Source of the DNA: Lachnospiraceae bacterium
GTDB lineage: Bacteria; Bacillota; Clostridia; Lachnospirales; Lachnospiraceae
Length of the DNA: 64,000 nucleotides
NCBI GenBank assembly: GCA_910575775.1
Contig: CAJTEY010000001.1
Coordinates: 62,001-126,000, forward strand
Reading direction: 5' to 3'
The notes under the pieces were generated by a model. That model worked only from the letters and a program-made list of their open reading frames with translations, had not been told where the DNA came from and ran no database searches. Each line of letters opens with the position of its first letter. Within the stretch, counting starts at the first letter, position 1. Made by a program: the position numbers and the translations under genes. This document shows positions 53,534 through 62,800 of the stretch, one piece after another.

Positions 53534-54631
53534 CTAAACAAAATTTACGATGTAATACTTCCCGTCATCCAGCCAGTCCACATAGATGCCGGCCCCTTCC
53601 GCCATATCATCTATTGTGTAGCCAGAAGCGTACAGCACCTTTTTCTTATCAAAGACTCTCTGCCCATTTTCGCTGATCGTGTACATCTTCGGGATCGCGT
53701 ATTTTGTGCCGACAATCTGTCTGCTCATCCCCTTATCCTTTGTAAAGACTTTTTGCCGTCTCACATTCTCTATGGCGAGATAAGCCGGATATTCTGATTC
53801 CAATTCTCCCTCACATCCACGGAGTGTAACCCACGCCGCTTCCTTAACCTCGACAAAATCCTCACTTCTCCCAAGGGACGTCATATTGGTTACGTTCTCG
53901 TAAATATCCTCCAGTGTTCCTCTGTCTTTTGCCGTGATATGTATAATCAGATCAATATCAGACAATATTTCATACTGTTTGATCGAGGTTGTCAGCACCC
54001 GGAAGTGAGAATAGGGAACCGAAAACACGCTTTTCTCATACTCCGAAAACTTTCTCTCTGTCTCCGCTATCTTCTCCCTGACATCTTCTTCCTGCTCTTT
54101 TACCCTTTCAAATTCCTGCGATAATTTATCCAGCTGCTTCCTCAGCCCCGCCAACTTCTTTTTCTCTTCTCTCAATCGTTCCAGTTCCGGCTTGAGTTTT
54201 TCATTTTTCAGAATCTGGACTTCTCTTCCCTTTCTTTTCAGGCTCTGATATTCTTCCAACAGATTCTGGTCATACACTTTGATATCCGCGTTTTTTTCAA
54301 AACTGCTGCCCTGCTTTTTCGCCTCGGCCACTTTGACGAACGCCGTACTGAGCATGCTTTCATTGGTCATCTTTACAAGAATGCCTCTGTCATCAAATGT
54401 GGAATTAAGGAAATTATAATCCCGATATATCCGCCTGCTCATGGATCCATATCTGCCCTGTATGCTGACATCCATCTCGTGCGTCTCCGTATAGCCACAC
54501 GCTTTGTGAATCGCACCAATCACAGTCGAAAAGGGCGGTAGTGGATAAGTCATTTTATTTTCAAACGTTTCTGGTCTTCGATAATTGGCACTGGACTGGT
54601 AGAGAACAAGCCTTATCGCCTCTTTACACAT
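53534..54631 (-). CDS. cas5: CRISPR-associated protein Cas5 with coiled-coil insertion
   Basis: A 365-residue Cas5. The N-terminus AIRLVLYQSSANYRRPETF and YPLPPFSTVIGAIHKACGY is the Cas5 start; the protein binds the 5' handle of the crRNA. It is much longer than the usual ~220-260 residues. An inserted segment (about 120-203) is charged, helical and heptad-like (PELERLREEKKKLAGLRKQL). The C-terminal half returns to Cas5-like beta structure. The ATG at 54631 has AAGG seven bases upstream. Confidence 0.88.
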   Translation of the reverse strand: MCKEAIRLVLYQSSANYRRPETFENKMTYPLPPFSTVIGAIHKACGYTETHEMDVSIQGRYGSMSRRIYRDYNFLNSTFDDRGILVKMTNESMLSTAFVKVAEAKKQGSSFEKNADIKVYDQNLLEEYQSLKRKGREVQILKNEKLKPELERLREEKKKLAGLRKQLDKLSQEFERVKEQEEDVREKIAETERKFSEYEKSVFSVPYSHFRVLTTSIKQYEILSDIDLIIHITAKDRGTLEDIYENVTNMTSLGRSEDFVEVKEAAWVTLRGCEGELESEYPAYLAIENVRRQKVFTKDKGMSRQIVGTKYAIPKMYTISENGQRVFDKKKVLYASGYTIDDMAEGAGIYVDWLDDGKYYIVNFV

Positions 54632-54653
54632 CCGCACACCTTCTTCCTGTTTC

Positions 54654-55535
54654 CTACTGATAATATTCCCGCACCTGTTGTCTCAGTGTATCAAAGAAAT
54701 CCTCTACACTGACAGGATGCAGCTTCTCAACGATTTCGTCCTCGTTGTCCAAGTTATGGCCGCGAAGCAGCGCTGTGGAATATCCCTTCTTCACTTTCTG
54801 AATCAGATCCTCTGATAATTCCAGTCTGTTGTTGATCACCTTGACCACATTCTCAAAATAATGTGTCTTTCTCTCCGAAAAACCTCCCACTACAAAAATC
54901 GGCTCCGCGTTATCCAGATTCCCTCTGACAACCAGGCTTAAATTTTCCACCGCACTGAGAAGACTGTTGACCCTCTCCGCCTTCTCTGTTCCATCGGCTT
55001 CCTCTTCCATAAAATTGGGATCTGTCCCAATCATTCCCAGATCAATCGTCATACTGTATACCCGCAGAGACTTCTCATACTCATACTGATACGGCATCAG
55101 CCCTGCCGCGCCGGCATCCTTCTGGAGATTCAGATGATTCGCCTTGGCATAATTATTCGCTAAAAACAAATTATTGTGGAAACGGGTCTCGCTGACAAAC
55201 GGGTCACAGGCAACTGCATCTGTCAGATAAAAAGAGCTGTTGCGTATATAAGTATCTTTTCCCGTAGTCATATAACCGCCCTCCAGTGCACGGTTATTGG
55301 CTGCGTTTCTCTCGGGCGTCGCTTCCTTTTGCGTTGCCCCGTCCACTGTAGTCACGAGATCGTCATACATCCCGCTCTGCACCATAATCGCATTTTTCAG
55401 ACTCTCGCGGCTGCGAATCGTGTATACATGCCCTCTTTTATAGATTTTCTGTACACTGCCAATATTGCTTAAATTTTCTGAATAGTTGGAAGTCATATTG
55501 GCTGCCACTGTCAATGTAATCGTTTTCTTCTCCAT
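54654..55535 (-). CDS. cas7: CRISPR-associated protein Cas7 (type I-B)
   Basis: A 293-residue Cas7 backbone subunit that coats the crRNA in Cascade. LTVAANMTSNYSENLSNIG at the start and GHVYTIRSRESLKNAIMV are of the DevR/Cst2-type family used in I-B systems. Multiple copies per complex are expected. It lies 13 bases after cas8. Confidence 0.92.
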   Translation of the reverse strand: MEKKTITLTVAANMTSNYSENLSNIGSVQKIYKRGHVYTIRSRESLKNAIMVQSGMYDDLVTTVDGATQKEATPERNAANNRALEGGYMTTGKDTYIRNSSFYLTDAVACDPFVSETRFHNNLFLANNYAKANHLNLQKDAGAAGLMPYQYEYEKSLRVYSMTIDLGMIGTDPNFMEEEADGTEKAERVNSLLSAVENLSLVVRGNLDNAEPIFVVGGFSERKTHYFENVVKVINNRLELSEDLIQKVKKGYSTALLRGHNLDNEDEIVEKLHPVSVEDFFDTLRQQVREYYQ

Positions 55536-55547
55536 AAGTCCTCTCCT

Positions 55548-57005
55548 TTACACTTCATCCACTACTCTGTGATCTGCCTCATCGTCTTCTGTCCTTCCTC
55601 TGGAATACTCATTGAAATGATTGACAAAAGTATAGGCCGCCTCTTTGTTGGCTTCAAAATTCTCAAACAAATCATAAGCAAACGGGAAATACACATCTGT
55701 ATAATTGGATAAGCTGAGCAGTATCTCCGAAAACCGATTGTAATCGTGGAAGTGTAACGCGCTTAACAGCTTTGTTCTGTAGCTGCTGATCTTATTGCCC
55801 TGTTTCCTTCCCTTAAGCACCGCCGCCGCTTTTTCCGCTCCCGCATATGCACCGCGCATCGCTTTGTTCATGTTCACACCTCCCATATGTAATTTATCGC
55901 GAAGCAGCATATTCACCTTGATCATGCTCCCCGTCAAAATGGAATTGTTGTCTGTCTTTTTGTCTATGTCGTCCTCGATCAACGCTTCTATCAGACCATC
56001 CATCAACTGCAGATTCCTAACAGAATCCGTCACACGCTCTTGTATGGAAACATAATCATCACCAATTCTTACCGTTCTGCAAAACACCTGATAATTTTTG
56101 ATCTGCTGAAATACAGCAATGCTTTCCCGTCTCAAAAAGAATGTCTCAAAATAAGAATTATCCACATTTTTTCTAATAATCTCCACATCATAGTTCAAAA
56201 AGTCTGAAGCATATATGATGTTTTCAAACAAAACTCTTCTGGGATCCGCATTTCTATTTGACTGATTGTTCCGCTGTTCCAGACACTTATCCCGCAGAAT
56301 CCGATTTGTCCGAACCAACTGCCTGATCGTGGAATTGTCATTGATAAAAAAGGACTCTCTTCCGATGGTAAATGCGAACGGTATGAAATCGTAAAATTCG
56401 CTGTCCGAAGAGGAAAACATTCCCATATCATAGCGGTAGGAAAGCGATTTACCCTTCTTTGCCAAATCCACATAGTATCCTTTTAGCCGCGCCGCATCTC
56501 CCTTCGGCTTTCGAAATACATTTTCATTGCAGAAATTTCGATATAGATTATTTTTATTTCTATAAGTCTCCCTCACAATGTTTGTTCTGTTTTCTTCAAT
56601 CAATTCAAGAATGTCTTCCGCATTCGTTCCGTCAAACTTGTGCTTCGCAAACACTTTTTTCAAAACCGTATTTCCTGTCAGCTTACTGTTAATAAAGTCA
56701 ATTTCCTCTTTCGACCATTCTGCCTTATGCAGTACCTGCTCCGCCGCACAATGATGCAGTTCTTCAGCAAAGTAATCCTCAATAAACGCATCCAGCTTTT
56801 CCTCCGTGATATCAGATGCATTAAATTTGAGGAAATCCAGTCCCTCATCATATTCGGAATCGTGGTCATAAATTTCTTCTGCCAGCTCGATTTCCTCCCG
56901 GTTATAGGGTATCTGTGCATAGTCAAAAAACCGAATCAGCCCTACAATTGCCGCCGCATTTTTCCAGTCATCCGCTTCCAGATAATCAGTGAACTCTCCG
57001 GCCAA
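55548..57005 (-). CDS. cas8b: CRISPR-associated large subunit Cas8 (type I-B)
   Basis: A 485-residue protein in the position of the Cascade large subunit, which recognises the PAM. Sequence signs are few: the start is GEFTDYLEADDWKNAAAIVGLI, with no obvious CXXC pairs. Assignment rests on length and on its place between cas6 and cas7. The subfamily of Cas8 (Cst1-like or Csh1-like) cannot be fixed by eye. Confidence 0.82.
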   Translation of the reverse strand: MAGEFTDYLEADDWKNAAAIVGLIRFFDYAQIPYNREEIELAEEIYDHDSEYDEGLDFLKFNASDITEEKLDAFIEDYFAEELHHCAAEQVLHKAEWSKEEIDFINSKLTGNTVLKKVFAKHKFDGTNAEDILELIEENRTNIVRETYRNKNNLYRNFCNENVFRKPKGDAARLKGYYVDLAKKGKSLSYRYDMGMFSSSDSEFYDFIPFAFTIGRESFFINDNSTIRQLVRTNRILRDKCLEQRNNQSNRNADPRRVLFENIIYASDFLNYDVEIIRKNVDNSYFETFFLRRESIAVFQQIKNYQVFCRTVRIGDDYVSIQERVTDSVRNLQLMDGLIEALIEDDIDKKTDNNSILTGSMIKVNMLLRDKLHMGGVNMNKAMRGAYAGAEKAAAVLKGRKQGNKISSYRTKLLSALHFHDYNRFSEILLSLSNYTDVYFPFAYDLFENFEANKEAAYTFVNHFNEYSRGRTEDDEADHRVVDEV

Positions 57006-57008
57006 TCT

Positions 57009-57746
57009 TCATCCCTCCTCCACAATATCAAGCATACCAAAGCCTATACTTCTTCTCGAGCAGGCCCCATTCTGATAAAAATACTGCAGGATTCTGTTTT
57101 CCCCGGACACCGTAAAATCTGCAATCGTCGCATCCAGATAGATCCCGTAATGCTTCACCACCACTTTCCTGCCTGTCACACAATGCAGTCTGATGCTCCC
57201 CACCGACGTTTCCGAAAACCCTGCCATCTCTGCCTGGGTTTTCAGCGCCTGCTCCAGTTTTTCCGGGTATCCTTCATCCTCACAGCTGTAATATATATCT
57301 TTATTGGAATCTCTGTCGTGTTCCCTCACTACAAGCGATGAACCCGGCATCGTGGTAAATCTGACAGTCATTCCCCTGATCTCTTTCTGATCCAGCTGAA
57401 CAATATTTTTTAGCATGATAAAATTGCCCTCTTCCGCCGGGTATTTTCTATTTTTCTGGTTCAAAAACGCCAGCATCAAATACATACCGGTCTGCTTCCC
57501 GTCATCTGTCGAAAAGACCAGAGAAAATTTGTTGTCTGCGAACTGGAACTTCTCTTTCGTAAAGCGCGGCTTACTGACAATCATTGTCCACGAAAAATCT
57601 TTCGTATGGGTGTCCGTGTAATAACGGTCCAGTAAATTCCCGTTTACAGACTGTGATAATGCGTTCTTTATGAAACTCAATACATATCGCCGATAATCAG
57701 CGTTTAACTCCGACTGACCAGTTATGAAATCAAGTTTGAACCGCAT
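57009..57746 (-). CDS. cas6: CRISPR-associated endoribonuclease Cas6
   Basis: A 245-residue RAMP nuclease that cuts the pre-crRNA in each repeat. The C-terminal glycine-rich loop CSRRSIGFGMLDIVEEG is the family signature. The catalytic His is not certain; candidates lie in the N-terminal third. It is the first gene of the operon, with a promoter at 57862-57890 and a GGCGGGAT-like site. Confidence 0.9.
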   Translation of the reverse strand: MRFKLDFITGQSELNADYRRYVLSFIKNALSQSVNGNLLDRYYTDTHTKDFSWTMIVSKPRFTKEKFQFADNKFSLVFSTDDGKQTGMYLMLAFLNQKNRKYPAEEGNFIMLKNIVQLDQKEIRGMTVRFTTMPGSSLVVREHDRDSNKDIYYSCEDEGYPEKLEQALKTQAEMAGFSETSVGSIRLHCVTGRKVVVKHYGIYLDATIADFTVSGENRILQYFYQNGACSRRSIGFGMLDIVEEG

Positions 57747-57861
57747 ATCTGTATCCCGCCTTTCTTCCTACAGCAAAGTAGTATCATTTATTCCCGCAAG
57801 TGATAAACCAACTTGCCGCTTTCAATGAAGTGTTCGACTACATCATTTGTTCATTTTTTAA

Positions 57862-57890
57862 AATATATCACAGCATATCATATTTGTAAA
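57862..57890 (-). promoter_or_regulatory. Promoter of the cas operon
   Basis: TTTACA (57885-57890) and TATATT (57862-57867) on the minus strand with a 17-base spacer, about 115 bases upstream of cas6. The whole gap 57747-58083 is strongly AT-rich. Apart from this promoter I see no gene or clear structure in it. Confidence 0.65.
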
Positions 57891-58083
57891 TAGCTTTCAT
57901 ATTATTATATAAGATAGTAATATAGGATTATACTTTTAAACAATATTGCCAACATAAGTCCAAAATGCTAAACTAAATAATGACATAGATTCTATATTAG
58001 AATTTAAAGATATTTCTATCTTAGATTATTTATAGCCCCATAGTGGAATCATTTGCAATTTGTGCTACAGATACCAACAGAAA

Positions 58084-58147
58084 AATCCCCACGCATAAAC
58101 CCATCCCCACCCACATAAACTGTAAAAAAAGAATCACTGTGGGGATT
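58084..58147 (+). promoter_or_regulatory. Inverted repeat covering the ribosome-binding site of the next gene
   Basis: AATCCCCAC (58084-58092) is the exact complement of GTGGGGATT (58139-58147). The second arm contains the GGGG that serves as ribosome-binding site for the ATG at 58154. A further CCATCCCCACCC in the loop could pair with the same arm. A hairpin that hides the site is possible. Confidence 0.45.
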
Positions 58148-58153
58148 ATTTGT

Positions 58154-58627
58154 ATGAGTTCTAAAACCAAAATTGTCGTACTTCATGTAAAAGAGTTAAT
58201 ATATACCGGCATTTTCGCTGCTCTCGGTATTCTTTTTATTATCCTGCTCATCATTATGTTTCTGCCCAAAGAAAAAAAGCAGGAAACCATGTCCACCGTG
58301 ACGCAGCCCGTAAACGACACCTATGTGCCCGGCGTATATACGACTTCTCTGATCTTAAATGACAATGTCGTGGAGATTGAAGTGACCGTGGACGAAAAGA
58401 ACATCAACGCCATCCGGCTGGTAAATCTGGATGATGCTGTCACCACCATGTACCCTCTGATCCAGCCTTCCTTCGAGGATCTTGCCGACCAGATCATCAC
58501 AAGCCAGAGTCTGGAAGGAATTACATATCCCGATGACAGCAAGTACACTTCCATGATCCTTTTAGATGCCATTACCAGCTCCCTCAATAAGGCGCTGGAG
58601 AATCAGGGTGAAACGGATCTTGAATAA
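58154..58627 (+). CDS. Small membrane-anchored protein of unknown function
   Basis: A 157-residue protein: a basic start, one transmembrane helix (about 15-36, ELIYTGIFAALGILFIILL), then an extracytoplasmic domain of ~120 residues beginning after a K-rich turn. YVPGVYTTSLILNDNVVEIEV and VDEKNINAIRLVNLDD suggest a small FMN-binding-like beta fold, seen in many anaerobe surface proteins, but this is not firm. GTGGGG precedes the ATG at 58154; the upstream frame from 58043 has no site. Confidence 0.7.
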   Translation: MSSKTKIVVLHVKELIYTGIFAALGILFIILLIIMFLPKEKKQETMSTVTQPVNDTYVPGVYTTSLILNDNVVEIEVTVDEKNINAIRLVNLDDAVTTMYPLIQPSFEDLADQIITSQSLEGITYPDDSKYTSMILLDAITSSLNKALENQGETDLE

Positions 58628-58813
58628 CAAAAGCCGTTTTCCTGACAGTCTAAACATTGGCAAACAGCATAAAGTGCAAACGACCGGGGTGTTTTACACG
58701 CCCCGGCCGCTTAACCCTGTTCTACAGTCCATCTTCGGCGTCCCAAAAATGACACTGTCGTCACAAACTTACATAAAAACGCACTCCGGCGCAGCCTGAC
58801 ATGCAGTCCGGCC

Positions 58814-59431
58814 TCACACCACCTCGTTAAAATCGAAAATCAGATCCTCATATATCCCCGCCTTCACCGGCTCGGAAAAAGCATACCGCTCTGATGTCCC
58901 ATGCTCAAAATTGTACACAAAAACGCTTTTCTCCTTCGCATCCACAATCCAATATTCCCTCACGCCCGCCTGTTCGTACAGCGTACATTTTCTGATATAA
59001 TCCATCGTCTTACTAGACGGCGAGACGATCTCCACCGCCCAGTCCGGCGCACCGTGGCACCCCTTCTCGTCCAGCTTGTCCCTGTCGCAGATCACCGAAA
59101 TGTCAGGCTCCACATAATTGTGATCATCGTTCCTGATATAGACTGCGAAAGGTGCGTGAAGCACTTTACATCCCCCTCCGTGTTCCGATATATGCATCCA
59201 AATCTTTACACTCATCCACATAAGCATATCCTGATGGGTCAGTGTGGGCGTAGCCATCCTGTACATTTTCCCATCAATCAGCTCCGCCCGCTCTCCCTCC
59301 GGCAGTGCCTCGATGTCTTTGATGGTATATACCCTGTCATCCGGCATGTTCTCCGAGACCTCTGTGCCATGAGACTTCCCTCCCTCAATCATCCTGAAAA
59401 TATCCTCTCTTTCCATCTTCCTGTGTTCCAT
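58814..59431 (-). CDS. Uma2-family endonuclease-like protein
   Basis: A 205-residue Uma2 (DUF820) protein with a PD-(D/E)xK nuclease core: ELIDGKMYRMATPTLTHQ, VEPDISVICDRD, then DWAVEIVSPSSKTMDY. Family role is unknown, though nuclease activity is expected from the fold. A weak site (AAGGAGG, ten or more bases upstream) precedes the ATG. It stands between two unrelated genes, read opposite to both. Confidence 0.88.
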   Translation of the reverse strand: MEHRKMEREDIFRMIEGGKSHGTEVSENMPDDRVYTIKDIEALPEGERAELIDGKMYRMATPTLTHQDMLMWMSVKIWMHISEHGGGCKVLHAPFAVYIRNDDHNYVEPDISVICDRDKLDEKGCHGAPDWAVEIVSPSSKTMDYIRKCTLYEQAGVREYWIVDAKEKSVFVYNFEHGTSERYAFSEPVKAGIYEDLIFDFNEVV

Positions 59432-59723
59432 AAACTTTTTCCTCCTTTTCTTCCGGCAGAAGGTAAGCTATGGTTTCACACTTTTCATCGTTTTCTACTA
59501 GTACCGTTAAGTGCATCCCAGGCTTTCGCCCCTGCCGCTATTTGATTTGGTAGTTTTGAGTAAGCGGCTGAACTTGCCCGAATGTGCGAATGCACGTTTC
59601 ATTGATTACTCTTGTTGAATTTATCATACACGTTTCTTTACTCTCTGTCAATCACAAACTTCCAAAATCCCGGCACTCTGATGCAGAATTTTGTACGCTT
59701 CTTCCCTTTTTTTCTATACCCTC

Positions 59724-59754
59724 TTGCCACCCCCCCCCCGAAAAATGCTAGAAT
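59724..59754 (+). promoter_or_regulatory. Candidate phase-variable promoter with a C10 tract in its spacer
   Basis: TTGCCA (59724-59729) and TAGAAT (59749-59754) are separated by 19 bases, of which the first ten (59730-59739) are all C. Loss of two C would give the ideal 17-base spacing. Slipped-strand change of a poly-C tract in a promoter spacer is a known phase-variation device (fimbrial genes of Bordetella pertussis). The rest of the gap, 59432-59723, shows no gene or clear signal. Confidence 0.6.
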
Positions 59755-59803
59755 AAGTTGATTTACTGCCCAAAAGACGTATAAAGAAAAGGAGAAGAAT
59801 GAA

Positions 59804-62800
59804 ATGAAACAACGCAGACGAAGATTATGTACTACATTTCTATGTGCTGTACTAATCGCAACAAATGTTTTCTCGACGTGTCTGCCGGTATATGCAAAAA
59901 CGCCGGATGCAGACACGACAAACGAATCGGGAAGTGTCGAAGAACTTACCGAATTGCCCACAGACAGGGGTTCTGAGAGCATCGGAAGCAACGAGAACGG
60001 TGACGGCAGTTCCGACAACAATGACAACACCGGGAACAACGACGGCAGTTCCGACAACAATGACAACACCGGGAACAACGACGGCAGTTCTGACAGCAAT
60101 GACAACACCGGGAACAACGACGGCAGTTCCGACAACAATGACAACACCGGGAACAACGACGGCAGTTCCGACAGCAATGACAACACCGGGAACAACGACG
60201 GCAGTTCCGACAACAATGACAACACCGGGAACAACGACGGCAGTTCCGACAGCAATGACAACACCGGGAACAACGACGGCAGTTCCGACAACAATGACAA
60301 CACCGGGAACAACGACGACAGTTCCGATCACAATGACGGCAATGACATCAACGACGGCAGTTCCGGCAGCAACGGCAGCGATGACAACTCCGACGACATC
60401 GGCAGCGATGACTCGGACAAGGACGATGCCACGGATGAAAACGACGATACTCCCGAGACGCCTTCTGTCTCCGACAATGACGCTGCGACCGACACAGAAG
60501 ACACATTCCTGTCTTCTGCTGCGCTTAGCGACACCGATTACCCGACGGAAGACCCGGCCGGATATAAACTCTCCGAAATCAAAATGGAGCCGGGGAGTTA
60601 TTCTGCTGCGTTTTCCGCACACTCACAATCCAGCGTCTACGATTACTATTTGCGGATTCTCTACACCACCGATGGAACAGACGAATTCTTTAAAGGTGTC
60701 TCCAAGGTATCTTCTGAAGAGTTATCTTCCTCGCAAATCTTAGACGGATCTTTTCGAGATCTGGATTATTCGTACGAATGGGATGATCAATCCGACAGCT
60801 TCTATCAAGTGTCTGGTACTTTTGCAGGAGCAGATGCGCTGACTCCCGAAACCACTTACTATTACCGGCTGGCATACTATAATTACAACAGCACGGAGAG
60901 CAAATATTACTACCATTTTCTGACAGTTCCGGCACAGTTTACCACGGGCCCGCCTGTCACGGAAACATCGGTTTCCATCAAAGATATCTCTGTAGAGGAG
61001 ATTGGCTACCAGAAGGCTAAAGTTGTCTGGACTATCTCCAACCCGGACAAGTCTCCCGTGTCCAGGATCAGACTGCACTGTACTGACAGCACGGAGGACG
61101 GACAGTCCAATGATGTATCCGGCTCCCTGTACCGTGATAAAGACGGACAGATTGTGCCTGATACATATTACGCCTTCATTGACCAGTCCCTCGAAAAATC
61201 TCCCTGGGTCAAAAAAGCCAGCGCCACATTGGAAACTTACATCGGCGCAGGCGAAAAGATAACTGTGGCGTCATCAGATATCGATATCCTGTTCAAAGAT
61301 ACCACAGCTCCTGACATAGAACTGACCGTGACGGAAAAAACAGGCTCAAACAGTTTTCAGACTTTGGTCACATTATCACCCTATTATCCCATTGACGAGG
61401 AGCATGTTCTGACTGTCTTCTACCGCAGCAAAGGCACGCAGTCCTGGAAGTCAGTACGCGGTTCTATCAAGAACGACAGTGAAGAAGCTGCTTCCGCCTC
61501 TGCAAACCTTGTACTTCTGGATCTGACGGAAAACACAGAATATGAGTACTACATCGCTCCGCAGGGCCCGCTGGCAGCCAGATCTGTCGAGACATTTGGA
61601 AGCGAGGATCAGCCGAACACCTTCACGACCGAAGGTATCGTAACCTATGAGGATACAGACTTCCCCGACGAAACATTCCGCAGTCTGATCAGACAGGAGG
61701 CCGGAATTGGCGCAGATGCCAAGATTACCAGTGATAAACTGGAAACCCTGACCGAATTATCTTATTCGAGAAGCAGCGCCTCCGGCGAAATCCATTCCCT
61801 GAAGGGTATTGAACATCTGGTCAACCTGACGGAAATCAATTTTCAGGGACATTCCATAACAGATGCCGGCGGTCTTTCTGACTTAAAAAACATGACAAGA
61901 CTGAATCTGGAATTTAACGATCTGACCGACCTGCCGGATCTGTCCGGGATGTCCTGGCTCAAAAGAGCCTATTTCGAGGGCAACCGCATTGCGGCAGACA
62001 AGATCACAGAGGAAAAGCTCCCTGCAGCGCTCTTGACACAGACTCCTGACTGGGTTGCTGACACTGTCTCCCAGCAGTGCGGTGATATCTCGGCCGTATT
62101 TGCACCCAGGTATTATGCAATGGGTGATACCAGACCGTTTCTTGCCAAAGTGTCCGGTCTGAAAAAGGATTCCGGCAGAAAATATACCCTGACGCTCTCC
62201 ATCGGTGAAAAAGCCGTGTCCAGCAACGAAATTGCTTCCGACAGCAATTATTATGATATGTACTATATCAGGAACATCCTGACGGATTCGTCCGGTGCGG
62301 CCACAGACATCGCCATTACGGAAGATGCACCCTGCGAAGCCCAGGTCACCCTGACAGACCAGTACGGAAACATCTGGCTGAAACAGGACGCTCAGTTTAC
62401 ATTTACCGCAGACATAGCCGGCTCACCCGTGGCTGAGACAAGATACATCAAGCCAAACGCCAAATCTGTGTACATCCAGATCGCCAATCTTCCCGCGTCC
62501 TGTACCGAGGAGCAGATTTCCAGCGTGACTCTGGTTGATGCTGATGGAAAGAAGGCTGGAAAGGCCACCTCTCTCTCTCTTTATTCGAATAGCTACGATC
62601 CGTATGAAGACTGTTTTGGTTACTACTATATCTCCGGCCTGACAACCAGCCTGCAGAGCCAGACGCTTTCCTGCACCATGTATTTTTCCAAATATCTGAC
62701 GATGGGCATGTACAAGGCGGTCATTACCTGTACTGACCAGACCTCCTATACGGTAGAAAATACAGTATCGGTCGATAACACGGCCGTTTTGACTTATTTG

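Noticed and set aside
59638-60743. Long reading frames on both strands over the 39-bp repeats (224, 256 and 292 residues)
   Set aside because: They are by-products of a stop-free tandem repeat. The plus frame from 59804 has a ribosome-binding site, a signal peptide and folded domains beyond the repeats.
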